A DNA stretch of 64,000 nucleotides from Blautia sp. An81 (GTDB lineage Bacteria > Bacillota > Clostridia > Lachnospirales > Lachnospiraceae): the NCBI RefSeq assembly GCF_002161285.1, contig NZ_NFHH01000003.1, forward strand, positions 124,001 through 188,000, read 5' to 3'. Positions 9,400 to 18,030 of this stretch are shown one piece after another; positions within the stretch are counted from its first letter, which is position 1; each line of letters opens with the position of its first letter. The position numbers and the translations under genes are program-made. The notes under the pieces are model-generated. The model saw nothing but the letters and a program-made list of their open reading frames with translations, had not been told where the DNA came from and did no database searches.

Positions 9400-10812
9400 A
9401 TGGCAGAAGTAGTAAAAAAACCTATTAAGATTACTGAGACGATCCTGCGTGACGCTCATCAGTCTCTGATTGCCACCAGAATGACAACAGAACAGATGAT
9501 GCCTATCGTGGATAAACTGGATAAAGTGGGTTATCATTCTGTAGAATGCTGGGGCGGCGCTACCTTTGATGCATCCCTGCGTTTTCTGAAAGAAGACCCA
9601 TGGGAAAGACTTCGTAAATTCCGTGACGGATTCAAAAATACAAAGCTTCAGATGCTGTTTAGAGGACAGAACATTCTTGGCTACCGTCCTTATGCAGATG
9701 ATGTGGTAGAGTATTTTGTGCAGAAATCTATTGCCAACGGAATCGATATTATTCGTATTTTTGACTGCCTGAATGATCTGAGAAATCTGCAGACAGCAGT
9801 AAAGGCAGCGAATAAAGAAAAAGGACACGCTCAGGTGGCTATGTCCTACACTTTAGGCGAGGCTTATACCCTGGAATATTGGGTAGATCTTGCAAAAAGA
9901 ATTGAAGATATGGGAGCCAACTCTATCTGTATTAAAGATATGGCAGGACTTCTCCTTCCATATGCAGCAACTGAGCTGGTAACAGCCCTGAAAGAAGCTG
10001 TTGATATACCAATTCAGCTTCATACCCATTATACTTCCGGTGTGGCTTCTATGACTTATCTGAAAGCAGTAGAGGCAGGGGTAGATGTAATCGATACGGC
10101 TATGTCACCCTTTGCTCTGGGAACTTCCCAGCCAGCTACAGAGGTTATGGTAGAGACCTTTAAAGGAACTCCCTATGATACGGGATTTGATCAGAACCTG
10201 CTGGCAGAGATTGCCGATTATTTCCGTCCGATTCGTGATGAGGCTCTGGATTCCGGCCTTCTGAATCCGAAGAACCTGGGAGTAAATATCAAGACCCTTC
10301 TGTATCAGGTGCCGGGCGGTATGCTTTCCAACCTGACTTCTCAGCTGAAAGACCAGCATGCAGAAGATAAATATTACGATGTTCTGGAAGAAGTTCCGAG
10401 AGTTCGTAAGGATCTGGGAGAGCCGCCTCTGGTTACACCATCTTCTCAGATCGTTGGTACTCAGGCCGTATTTAACGTGCTTATGGGTGAGCGTTACAAG
10501 ATGGTAACAAAAGAGACAAAGGACGTTTTAAGCGGCAAATACGGCGCAACTGTAAAGCCTTTCAATCCGGAAGTTCAGAAGAAATGTATCGGTGATGCAG
10601 AAGTGATCACCTGCCGTCCAGCAGACCTTCTGGAGCCTGAACTGGATACTCTGAGAGATGAAATGGCTCAGTGGTCTGAACAGGAGGAGGATGTATTGAC
10701 TTATGCACTGTTCCCACAGGTTGCTACAGACTTCTTTAAATACAGAGAAGCGCAGCAGACAAAGGTAGACCCGAAAGAAGCGGATACAGAAAACGGAGTA
10801 TATCCGGTATAA
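9400..10812 (+). CDS. Oxaloacetate decarboxylase alpha / pyruvate carboxylase subunit B-like carboxyltransferase (5S type)
   Basis: 470 residues from ATG 9400, chosen over ATG 9385 because GGAGG lies 8 nt before it and falls inside the longer reading. TIM-barrel carboxyltransferase acting between a 2-oxoacid and biotin. TETILRDAHQSLIATRM at the N-terminus, IKDMAG, and LHTHYTSG with metal-binding His residues are diagnostic. The C-terminal half is the PYC/OADA conserved domain; there is no biotinyl domain, which fits the separate carrier upstream. Depending on flux it would decarboxylate oxaloacetate or carboxylate pyruvate. It is the last gene before a strong terminator. Confidence 0.93.
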   Translation: MAEVVKKPIKITETILRDAHQSLIATRMTTEQMMPIVDKLDKVGYHSVECWGGATFDASLRFLKEDPWERLRKFRDGFKNTKLQMLFRGQNILGYRPYADDVVEYFVQKSIANGIDIIRIFDCLNDLRNLQTAVKAANKEKGHAQVAMSYTLGEAYTLEYWVDLAKRIEDMGANSICIKDMAGLLLPYAATELVTALKEAVDIPIQLHTHYTSGVASMTYLKAVEAGVDVIDTAMSPFALGTSQPATEVMVETFKGTPYDTGFDQNLLAEIADYFRPIRDEALDSGLLNPKNLGVNIKTLLYQVPGGMLSNLTSQLKDQHAEDKYYDVLEEVPRVRKDLGEPPLVTPSSQIVGTQAVFNVLMGERYKMVTKETKDVLSGKYGATVKPFNPEVQKKCIGDAEVITCRPADLLEPELDTLRDEMAQWSEQEEDVLTYALFPQVATDFFKYREAQQTKVDPKEADTENGVYPV

Positions 10813-10830
10813 GAGGTAAATAATTAAAAG

Positions 10831-10879
10831 AAGCTGCCTTCTGCAAGACCGGCTGGTTTTGCAGGGCAGCTCCTTTTGC
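10831..10879 (+). terminator. Rho-independent terminator of decarboxylase operon
   Basis: GCTGCC...GGCAGC stem with an inner CTGCAA/TTTGCAG pairing and a small bulge, followed by a T-rich tail at 10871-10879, 18 nt after the OadA-like stop. Confidence 0.85.
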
Positions 10880-10904
10880 TTTCTTCAGAAAATTGTGCTA
10901 TGAT
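10876..10904 (+). promoter_or_regulatory. Probable promoter of the rpiR-family gene
   Basis: TTGCTT at 10876-10881 and TATGAT at 10899-10904, 17-bp spacing, overlapping the T-tail of the preceding terminator and 42 bp before the ATG. Confidence 0.55.
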
Positions 10905-10945
10905 AAAAAACATCTGAAAGAAAAAGAAAAGAAGAGGCACGGAAA

Positions 10946-11878
10946 ATGAACAATACGGAACATCTGCTTGGCAGAATTAACCATCAATATCAGAGTTTCA
11001 GTAAAGGTCAGAAAAAACTGGCATCCTATATTCTGGATAATTATGATAAGGCGGCATTTCTTACTGCAGCAAAGCTGGGGGAGACAGTAGGAGTCAGCGA
11101 ATCTACGGTAGTGCGTTTTGCTATACATCTGGGCTACAAAGGATACCCGGAATTTCAGAAGGCTTTGGAAGAACTGGTACGCAATAAACTGAATTCTATA
11201 CAAAGGATGGAAGTGACATATGGAAAAGTACCTCAGTCAAAAATCCTGGATACGGTACTCCATTCAGATATAGACAAAATCAAGCTGACTCTGGAAGGAA
11301 TTGACCATCAGGCATTTGAACTGGCCATAGAGCTTCTTCTTTCAGCCAGAAACATTTATGTTGTGGGAATCAGAAGCTGTGCTCCTCTTGCCAGTTTTAT
11401 GAGCTTCTATTTGAACCTGATCTTTGATAATGTACGGCTTTTAACTACCAGTAGTTCCAGCGAGATCTTTGAGCAGATGATTCATATAAGCGAGGAAGAT
11501 GTAATTGTGGGTATCAGCTTTCCAAGATATTCTATGCGAACCCTGAAAGCTCTGGAATTTGCCAATAACCGGAAAGCCAGGGTGATTACCCTTACAGACA
11601 GCGTTCATTCCCCTATGAATCTATATTCTTCTTGTAATCTTATTGCAAGAAGTGATATGGCTTCTATTGTGGACTCTCTGGTAGCTCCATTAAGCGTGGT
11701 CAATGCTCTTGTGGTGGCCTTGAGTATGAGAAAACAAAAGGAAGTAGTGGAGCGGTTGGAATCTCTGGAAAAAATATGGGATGAATATCAGGTTTATAAT
11801 AGCGACGAGATCAATCCTGCAGATAATCAGGAAATAGAGCTGCTGGACCCGGAACATGGAACCAGGCAGACTGACTGA
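10946..11878 (+). CDS. MurR/RpiR-family transcriptional regulator
   Basis: 310 residues. N-terminal RpiR helix-turn-helix (about 1-80, with KLGETVGVSESTVVRFAIHLGYKGYPEF) and a C-terminal SIS domain (about 125-260) that binds phosphosugars, with the strand VVGIRSCAPLASF and SISF-type loops. Such proteins usually repress or activate sugar or amino-sugar catabolic genes, but no sugar locus lies nearby, so the target is unknown. It has its own promoter and stands before the HI0933-type flavoprotein gene, 38 nt downstream. The C-terminal tail beyond the SIS domain is acidic. Confidence 0.92.
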   Translation: MNNTEHLLGRINHQYQSFSKGQKKLASYILDNYDKAAFLTAAKLGETVGVSESTVVRFAIHLGYKGYPEFQKALEELVRNKLNSIQRMEVTYGKVPQSKILDTVLHSDIDKIKLTLEGIDHQAFELAIELLLSARNIYVVGIRSCAPLASFMSFYLNLIFDNVRLLTTSSSSEIFEQMIHISEEDVIVGISFPRYSMRTLKALEFANNRKARVITLTDSVHSPMNLYSSCNLIARSDMASIVDSLVAPLSVVNALVVALSMRKQKEVVERLESLEKIWDEYQVYNSDEINPADNQEIELLDPEHGTRQTD

Positions 11879-11916
11879 AGCGAAAGGAAAAGGAGCGGGC
11901 ATTAAAGGAGCAGTTT

Positions 11917-13173
11917 ATGGAAAAGATAGTAATCATAGGAGGCGGTGCGGCTGGCATGGCAGCCGGTATTTTTCTAGGGGAACAGGGACACAAGGTTCAT
12001 ATTTTTGAAAAAAATGAAAAGCTTGGAAAAAAACTGTTCATTACGGGAAAGGGCAGATGTAATCTGACAAATTCCTGCGATGAAGAGGCTTTTTTCCAGT
12101 CTGTAGTGACAAATGCAAAATTTCTTTATAGTTCTTTTTATGGCTTTACAAACCAGAATGTAATTTCTTTTTTTGAAGACCTGGGACTGAAGCTCAAGGA
12201 GGAACGGGGAGGAAGGATTTTTCCTGTGTCTGATCATTCCTCAGATGTTATAGGAGCTCTGGAGAAAAAGCTCCATCAGCTGGATGTGAAGATACATTTA
12301 AAAAGCCAGGTTCAGGAAATTTGGACAGATGAGGATGGAGAAGGAGAGAAAAAGGTAAGAGGAGTGCTGCTGGAAAATGGAGAGAAGATAGAGGCAGACA
12401 GGGTGATTGTAGCTACAGGCGGCTGCTCCTATCAGGCTACAGGCTCTACTGGGGATGGCTACCATTTTGCACGAGCCACTGGACATACTGTTACGGAAAT
12501 TCGTCCTGCTTTGGTTCCGATAGAGACAGAAGAGGCCTATATTACCAGTATGCAGGGACTTTCTCTGAAAAATGTAGAGCTGACCATAAAGGATGGAAAA
12601 AAAGTCCTGTACAAAAATTTTGGAGAACTTTTGTTTACGCATTTTGGAATGTCCGGTCCCCTGGTGCTTACCGCCAGCTCATATATTGGAAAACGGCTGC
12701 AGAAGGGCTCTCTGCTGGGAACACTGGATTTAAAGCCGGCCTTGACCAGGGAACAGTTGGATAGGCGGCTTTTGAGAGAATTCGAGGAAGGGACAAATAA
12801 GCAGTTTAAAAATATAATAAACAGCTGGTTTCCTGCAAAGCTTTATCCTGTAATGCTGGAGCTGGGAGGGATCGCCCCGGAGAAAAAAGTTCATGAGATT
12901 ACAAGAGAAGAGAGAAATGCTTTCCTTGAGAAGGTGAAGAATCTGCCTTTTACTATTACAGGACTGCGGGGATTCAATGAGGCTATTATTACCCAGGGAG
13001 GAGTCAAAGTAAAGGAAATTGATCCAGGGACTATGGAGTCAAAAAAGGTGAAGGGCCTTTATTTTATTGGAGAGGTGCTGGATGTAGATGCCGTTACCGG
13101 AGGGTTTAATCTGCAGATCGCCTGGTCTACAGCAAAAGCGGCAGCCAGAGAAAGCGAAAGGAAAAGGAGTTAG
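11917..13173 (+). CDS. HI0933-like NAD(P)/FAD-dependent oxidoreductase
   Basis: 418 residues. The N-terminal Rossmann motif GGGAAGMAA is for FAD binding; GKGRCNLTN, GGRIFPVS, ATGGCSYQATGSTGDGY and the C-terminal GEVLDVDAVTGGFNLQIA are signatures of the HI0933/YhiN family. The biochemical reaction of the family is not settled (often labelled aminoacetone oxidase family). Ribosome site AAAGGAG upstream. It is followed 4 nt later by cmk, an order common in Clostridia, so it probably heads the cmk-ispH-rpsA transcript. Confidence 0.92.
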   Translation: MEKIVIIGGGAAGMAAGIFLGEQGHKVHIFEKNEKLGKKLFITGKGRCNLTNSCDEEAFFQSVVTNAKFLYSSFYGFTNQNVISFFEDLGLKLKEERGGRIFPVSDHSSDVIGALEKKLHQLDVKIHLKSQVQEIWTDEDGEGEKKVRGVLLENGEKIEADRVIVATGGCSYQATGSTGDGYHFARATGHTVTEIRPALVPIETEEAYITSMQGLSLKNVELTIKDGKKVLYKNFGELLFTHFGMSGPLVLTASSYIGKRLQKGSLLGTLDLKPALTREQLDRRLLREFEEGTNKQFKNIINSWFPAKLYPVMLELGGIAPEKKVHEITREERNAFLEKVKNLPFTITGLRGFNEAIITQGGVKVKEIDPGTMESKKVKGLYFIGEVLDVDAVTGGFNLQIAWSTAKAAARESERKRS

Positions 13174-13177
13174 AAAA

Positions 13178-13855
13178 ATGGCAGTGAATATTGCAATTGA
13201 CGGGCCGGCAGGCGCCGGAAAAAGTACCATAGCAAAAGCAGTGGCGAAAGAACTGGAATTCATTTATGTGGATACGGGAGCTATGTACAGAGCCATGGCT
13301 CTGTACCTGATCCGACAGGGAATTTCCCCTGAAGAAAAAGAAAAGATGGAAGAGGCCTGCAGGGAAGCAGATATCTCCATTGTGTATGAAGAGGGGGCTC
13401 AGCAGGTTCTTCTTAATGGAGAAAACGTAACTCCTTACCTCAGAAAAGAAGAGGTAGGGAATATGGCATCTGTAAGCGCTGGAAATCCTGTGATCAGAGA
13501 AAAACTAGTGGAGCTTCAGAGAAATTTGGCTGCAAGAGCTAATGTGGTCATGGACGGCAGAGATATTGGCACCTGTGTGCTGCCAGATGCAGATATAAAG
13601 ATTTATCTTACTGCAAGTGCCAGGACCAGAGCCCTTAGAAGGTGCAGGGAGCTGGAGGAAAAAGGAATTCCCTGCAGTCTGGAAGAAATCCAGGAGGATA
13701 TCTGTCAGAGAGATAAAAGAGACATGGAAAGAAAGATATCGCCTCTGCGGCAGGCAGAGGATGCCTGCCTTGTGGATTCCTCAGACATGAATATCCAGGA
13801 AGTGAAGGAGGAAATCCTTCGCCTTTACAGAGAAAAAAGCGGGGAAGAAAAATAG
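13178..13855 (+). CDS. cmk: Cytidylate kinase
   Basis: 225 residues from ATG 13178, preceded by AAGGAG at 8 nt; an upstream in-frame start would add 30 residues copied from the preceding gene and is not supported. It phosphorylates CMP and dCMP with ATP. P-loop GPAGAGKST near the N-terminus, then VDTGAMYRA, MDGRDIGT and the lid RDKRDMERKISPL are all typical. It lies between the flavoprotein gene (4 nt) and ispH (4 nt) in one transcript. Confidence 0.96.
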   Translation: MAVNIAIDGPAGAGKSTIAKAVAKELEFIYVDTGAMYRAMALYLIRQGISPEEKEKMEEACREADISIVYEEGAQQVLLNGENVTPYLRKEEVGNMASVSAGNPVIREKLVELQRNLAARANVVMDGRDIGTCVLPDADIKIYLTASARTRALRRCRELEEKGIPCSLEEIQEDICQRDKRDMERKISPLRQAEDACLVDSSDMNIQEVKEEILRLYREKSGEEK

Positions 13856-13859
13856 GATT

Positions 13860-14711
13860 ATGAAAGTAAAAGTTGCAAAAACCGCAGGCTTCTGCTTTGG
13901 TGTAAAAAGGGCAGTAGAAAAGGCCTATGAAGTGGCTGACGCCAAAAAGGGACCGGTTTATACCTATGGTCCTATTATCCACAATGAAGAAGTGGTAGCA
14001 GACCTGAAAAAAAGGGGAGTTCAGGTTCTGGAAACAGAGGAGGAGCTGAGAGCGCTGAAAAGCGGTACTGTGATCATCCGTTCCCATGGCGTGCCGGAAT
14101 ATATTTATGATCTGCTGAAAGAGAAAAAGCTGGATTATGTGGACGTCACCTGCCCCTTCGTGCTGAAGATCCACAGGATTGTAGAACGGGAGAGTAAAGG
14201 TGGCCGTCATATTGTTATCATAGGAAATCCGGACCATCCTGAGGTGGCTGGTATCCGTGGGTGGTGCCATGGTCCTTCCACTGTGATCCGAACCAAGGAA
14301 GAAGCAGAGGGCTTTTTGTCAGAAGACCACGAAAAAGTTTGTATTGTGTCTCAAACGACATTTAATTACAATAATTTTCAAGAAATAGTTGAAATTCTGA
14401 ACAAAAAGAGGTATGATAGACTTGTTTTAAATACGATTTGCAATGCCACCCAGGACAGACAGGCTGAGGCAGAGGAAATCGCAAAACAGGTAGACGCCAT
14501 GATTGTCGTTGGGGGCAGGCATAGCTCAAATACCCAGAAGCTTTATGAAATATGTAAAAAGGAATGTAGAAATACTTACTATATACAGACACTTGCTGAT
14601 TTGGATTCTGAACGTTTTCGTTCCGTTCAATGTATAGGTATTACAGCAGGGGCGTCAACCCCAAATAAAATAATTGAGGAGGTTTCAAAACATGTCAGAA
14701 TTAAGTTTTGA
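13860..14711 (+). CDS. ispH: 4-Hydroxy-3-methylbut-2-enyl diphosphate reductase
   Basis: 283 residues, full-length IspH. Last step of the MEP isoprenoid pathway, making IPP and DMAPP with an Fe-S cluster. The three cluster cysteines are in AGFCFGVKRAV (Cys12), VTCPFV and NTICNATQDRQ; substrate residues in GNPDHPEV, SQTTFN and ITAGASTP are present. The last 20 nt overlap the start of rpsA in another frame, so the two are separate proteins, although IspH-S1 fusions occur in other Clostridia. Confidence 0.97.
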   Translation: MKVKVAKTAGFCFGVKRAVEKAYEVADAKKGPVYTYGPIIHNEEVVADLKKRGVQVLETEEELRALKSGTVIIRSHGVPEYIYDLLKEKKLDYVDVTCPFVLKIHRIVERESKGGRHIVIIGNPDHPEVAGIRGWCHGPSTVIRTKEEAEGFLSEDHEKVCIVSQTTFNYNNFQEIVEILNKKRYDRLVLNTICNATQDRQAEAEEIAKQVDAMIVVGGRHSSNTQKLYEICKKECRNTYYIQTLADLDSERFRSVQCIGITAGASTPNKIIEEVSKHVRIKF

Positions 14712-15801
14712 ACAGATGCTGGACGAGACATTTAAAACTATAAGAAATGGAGAGGTAGTCGAAGGCACAGTTATTGATGTCAAAGAAGATCAGATTATCT
14801 TAAACATTGACTATAAAGCAGACGGCATTATTACCAGAAGCGAATATTCCAATGACCAGAACCTTGACCTGAGAACTGTTGTACACCCAGGGGACACCAT
14901 GGAGGCAAAGGTGCTGAAGCTTAACGACGGGGATGGACAGGTACTTCTGTCTTCTAAGAGACTGGCTGCAGACAAGGGAAATAAGAGACTGGAAGAAGCC
15001 TTCGAAAACAAAGAAGTGCTGAAAGCAAAGGTTACGCAGGTATTAGAAGGCGGTTTAAGTGTTGTAATCGACGAGGCCAGAGTATTTATTCCTGCAAGCC
15101 TTGTATCCGATACTTATGAAAGAGACCTGACAAAATACCAGGATCAGGAAATTGAATTTGTTATTACTGAGTTCAATCCTAGAAGAAGAAGAGTTATCGG
15201 TGACAGAAAACAGCTTCTGGTTGCAAAGAAGGAAGAGATGAAGAAAGAACTCTTCGAGAGAATCCATCCAGGAGATGTTGTAGAGGGTACAATTAAGAAT
15301 GTAACTGACTTTGGTGCTTTCATCGATTTAGGTGGGGCTGACGGACTTCTTCATATTTCAGAAATGTCCTGGGGCAGAGTGGAAAATCCTAAGAAGGTAT
15401 TTAAGGCAGGAGAAAAACTTACTGTCCTGATCAAAGAAATCAATGGCGACAAGATTGCACTGAGTCTGAAGTTCGAGGATCAGAACCCATGGCTTCATGC
15501 AGCAGAAAAGTATGCTGTAGGCAATATTGTAGAAGGTAAAATTGCTCGTATGACAGACTTCGGCGCTTTTATCGAGCTGGAACCTGGAGTAGATGCCCTT
15601 CTTCATGTTTCTCAGATTTCAAGAGCTCATGTGGATAAACCATCTGATGTTCTCAAAGTGGGACAGGAAGTAACTGCAAAGGTCGTAGACTTTAACGAAG
15701 AAGAGAAAAAAATCAGCCTGAGTATGAAAGTCCTGGAACCTGCCAAAGAAGAAACTGCTGAACCAGTTCAGGAAGAAGCAGCAGAAGCTGAAGAAGAATA
15801 A
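14692..15801 (+). CDS. rpsA: 30S ribosomal protein S1 homologue (four S1 domains)
   Basis: 369 residues from ATG 14692, placed by GAGGAGGT 7 nt upstream; an earlier in-frame start at 14674 lies on the wrong side of that site. Four OB-fold S1 repeats at about 20-90, 105-172, 190-260 and 275-345, the last two with the clear TDFGAF(I)xL and LHxSxxS patterns. The tail is Glu/Ala-rich. Firmicute S1 proteins of this length bind mRNA; whether it is a stable ribosomal subunit is less certain than in E. coli (six domains). It overlaps ispH by 20 nt and ends at a terminator. Confidence 0.93.
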   Translation: MSELSFEQMLDETFKTIRNGEVVEGTVIDVKEDQIILNIDYKADGIITRSEYSNDQNLDLRTVVHPGDTMEAKVLKLNDGDGQVLLSSKRLAADKGNKRLEEAFENKEVLKAKVTQVLEGGLSVVIDEARVFIPASLVSDTYERDLTKYQDQEIEFVITEFNPRRRRVIGDRKQLLVAKKEEMKKELFERIHPGDVVEGTIKNVTDFGAFIDLGGADGLLHISEMSWGRVENPKKVFKAGEKLTVLIKEINGDKIALSLKFEDQNPWLHAAEKYAVGNIVEGKIARMTDFGAFIELEPGVDALLHVSQISRAHVDKPSDVLKVGQEVTAKVVDFNEEEKKISLSMKVLEPAKEETAEPVQEEAAEAEEE

Positions 15802-15817
15802 AAATCCAAAACAGATT

Positions 15818-15850
15818 AAGGGGTACCGCATTAATGCGATACCCCTTTTA
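15818..15850. terminator. Bidirectional terminator between rpsA and the yprB-like gene
   Basis: AAGGGGTA-CCGCATTAATGCG-ATACCCCTT with a central CGCATTAATGCG pairing and T/A runs on either side. It serves rpsA on plus, and its arm includes the stop codon of the convergent minus-strand gene at 15831. Confidence 0.8.
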
Positions 15851-16949
15851 ATATTGCCAGAAGATAGTCGTGAAGGGAATCAGAGGACATATCCTGAAAT
15901 GGCCATAGAGCATATGTGGCCTGACTTTTGTAGCTTTCTTTAAGAAGGGGAACCGGTTGGTTTCCAGGAGCAGCTACAAAGGTTCCGGTATATTTCTTAT
16001 AACAGTTGGAGGCCTTGGCTTTTTTTCTTCGGGAAGGGTCTGTGTATACAGCTACGCTTTTGTGGATGGCTTCATCTTCATAAGGCAGATAGTAATAATT
16101 CTGATAGTCAGGATAGAAATATTTCAGGGTACCCTGATAAAGAGGCATTTTAAGCTTTCCGTGGGAACCTTCTATAGCTATGCGGAAGAAATCTGTGACC
16201 CCAGTAAGCCGGACTGGAATGGAAAAGGGAAAATCCAAAGAAAAGAGGAGTTCTCTTTTTTGACCTCCTTCCAATGCAGGCTCCAGTATTTCTTCGGAGT
16301 TGAGAACAAAAAAGCTGCCAGAGAGAAAATCTTTCAGTTTTCCAAGAGGAAGGAGAGAAAACATGCCTTTTAAATCATCTTGATTGTGAAGAAGAAGCAG
16401 GTCCAGTACTTTCGTTTCTTTAGATTTTACATAAATTTGATAAAAATTTATCATATCTTTTCCCGAAAGCTTATCTCTTCTGGGATAATTCATCAGGGTC
16501 TCAAAGGTTTTCTGTTTATGGTCAGGCATTTGCCGGAAAAAGCCGGGGAGTCCTGTAAGCTCTCTGTAAAGGTCGATCTGCATCAGAGAAGAGAAGGGAG
16601 ATACAAGGCCCAGAGCTTTGTATCGATGGCACAGATATGGGACATCAAAGGAGGTGCCGTTAAAGTGTACCAGATATTTTTTGCCAGAAATAAGCTTTGC
16701 AAAGGATTTCAGTAATTTCTTTTCTTCTTCAGCGGTTCTGGATTCCGCCAGAAACTGTATAAGAGACCAGGGAGAGCCGTCCTTTCTTTTTTCAACAGCG
16801 CCAATGAGAAATACCTGGCTGTTTCCTGGACTTAGTCCGGTGGTTTCAATATCAAAGAAAAGTACATCTTCAGGCTTCAGATCTTTTGGAAAAAATCCCT
16901 CTCTGATATCGATATTTTTTTGACAGAGAATTGTTCTATTTGTTATCAT
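15831..16949 (-). CDS. YprB-like ribonuclease H-fold exonuclease domain protein
   Basis: 372 residues. DEDD exonuclease fold: motif I FDIETTGLSPG, motif II HFNGTSFDVPYL, and a late HNQDDLKGM with the final acidic residue. The C-terminal 120 residues are not recognisable. In B. subtilis, yprB lies beside the helicase gene yprA; no such helicase is seen here. Function in the cell is not established. It is monocistronic on minus, with GAAAGG about 14 nt before the ATG, and converges on rpsA over a shared terminator. Confidence 0.85.
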   Translation of the reverse strand: MITNRTILCQKNIDIREGFFPKDLKPEDVLFFDIETTGLSPGNSQVFLIGAVEKRKDGSPWSLIQFLAESRTAEEEKKLLKSFAKLISGKKYLVHFNGTSFDVPYLCHRYKALGLVSPFSSLMQIDLYRELTGLPGFFRQMPDHKQKTFETLMNYPRRDKLSGKDMINFYQIYVKSKETKVLDLLLLHNQDDLKGMFSLLPLGKLKDFLSGSFFVLNSEEILEPALEGGQKRELLFSLDFPFSIPVRLTGVTDFFRIAIEGSHGKLKMPLYQGTLKYFYPDYQNYYYLPYEDEAIHKSVAVYTDPSRRKKAKASNCYKKYTGTFVAAPGNQPVPLLKESYKSQATYALWPFQDMSSDSLHDYLLAILKGVSH

Positions 16950-17055
16950 TTTAACAAAAACCTTTCAAATTGTATTTAAAATAGTACGAAAAGTGCACAA
17001 TTTTTTCTAGTGCTTTCTATAAAAAGATGATATATTATATAGAAAGGAGAAAAAT

Positions 17056-17979
17056 ATGGATTTTGAAATAGCAGGAATATCTCTTTATTATATCATAAGC
17101 TGGTTTTTTATCTACAGTTTTTTAGGATGGGTATGGGAATCAGTTTATGTATCTGTAAAGAAAAGAAAGCTTGTAAACAGAGGCTTTATTAACGGCCCTT
17201 TCTGTACCATATATGGTGCAGGAGCTGTGACAATTTATCTGCTTTTAAGGCCTCTGAGGGGAAATCTGGCTCTTCTGTATCTGGGAGGTGTGCTCACTGC
17301 CACGGTACTGGAATATTTCACGGGCTGGATCATGGAAGCTGTTTTTCATACCAGATGGTGGGATTACAGCAGCAAGAAGTTTAATCTCCATGGATATATA
17401 TCCCTGGCCTCCTCATTACTGTGGGGAGTTTTTTCTATTTTGCTTTTTAAAATACTGCAGCCATTTGTCTCCTGGCTTACCAGCCTGTATCCTCAACCTG
17501 CAGGAGAGGTAATACTGGCTGTGGTGATCATTCTGTACTGTGCGGACTTTGCCGTTTCCGCATACACAGCTTTTGGACTTTCCAAGACCTTTGGAAAGGT
17601 GGAAGATATGCTTGAGGACCTTACCTCTTATCTGCAGAATACCCGCCTTTATGAAACAAGGGAAGAAATTGGAGAAAAGCTCGAGAGCATCCGCACTGCC
17701 ATCAGACAGGGTGAGCTCATGGAACGTCTGGAAGCTCGAAGAGAAGAATTTATTGACCGTTTTGAGACGGTAATCGCCGAAAATTCTCTGAAAGAAGGCA
17801 GATTCTACAGCGAAAAGAAAGAGGAACTGGAAAAGCGGCTGGATGATTTTTTAAGAAAATATATGGAAATTCGCCAGAAACAGAATGTGTTTAAAAGGCG
17901 TATGGTTCGTGCCTATCCAAATCTGAAAAATGGATTTAAGCGTTACAGAGAAAAGCATCAGGATAAAAGAACCAGATAG
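17056..17979 (+). CDS. Putative ABC transporter permease (CmpB family, PF06541-like)
   Basis: 307 residues. The first 180 residues hold about five membrane segments, beginning with WFFIYSFLGWVWESVY and including NRGFINGPFCTIYG, which are the conserved patterns of this family. The remaining 125 residues are a charged coiled coil with many Glu/Lys/Arg. Despite the family name, no ATPase or binding protein gene is adjacent, so a transport role is unproven. Ribosome site AAAGGAG. It lies 51 nt before rnfC; a small AGCCGGA/TCCGGTT hairpin (17983-18002) lies between them without a T-run. Confidence 0.8.
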   Translation: MDFEIAGISLYYIISWFFIYSFLGWVWESVYVSVKKRKLVNRGFINGPFCTIYGAGAVTIYLLLRPLRGNLALLYLGGVLTATVLEYFTGWIMEAVFHTRWWDYSSKKFNLHGYISLASSLLWGVFSILLFKILQPFVSWLTSLYPQPAGEVILAVVIILYCADFAVSAYTAFGLSKTFGKVEDMLEDLTSYLQNTRLYETREEIGEKLESIRTAIRQGELMERLEARREEFIDRFETVIAENSLKEGRFYSEKKEELEKRLDDFLRKYMEIRQKQNVFKRRMVRAYPNLKNGFKRYREKHQDKRTR

Positions 17980-18030
17980 ACGATAGCCGGAAATTATCCG
18001 GTTATGGATAGATAAAGGAGGGACTAACAT

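Noticed and set aside
17983-18002. AGCCGGA/TCCGGTT hairpin before rnfC as a terminator
   Set aside because: Only 7 bp with a wobble pair and no T-run; not enough to call a terminator or riboswitch.
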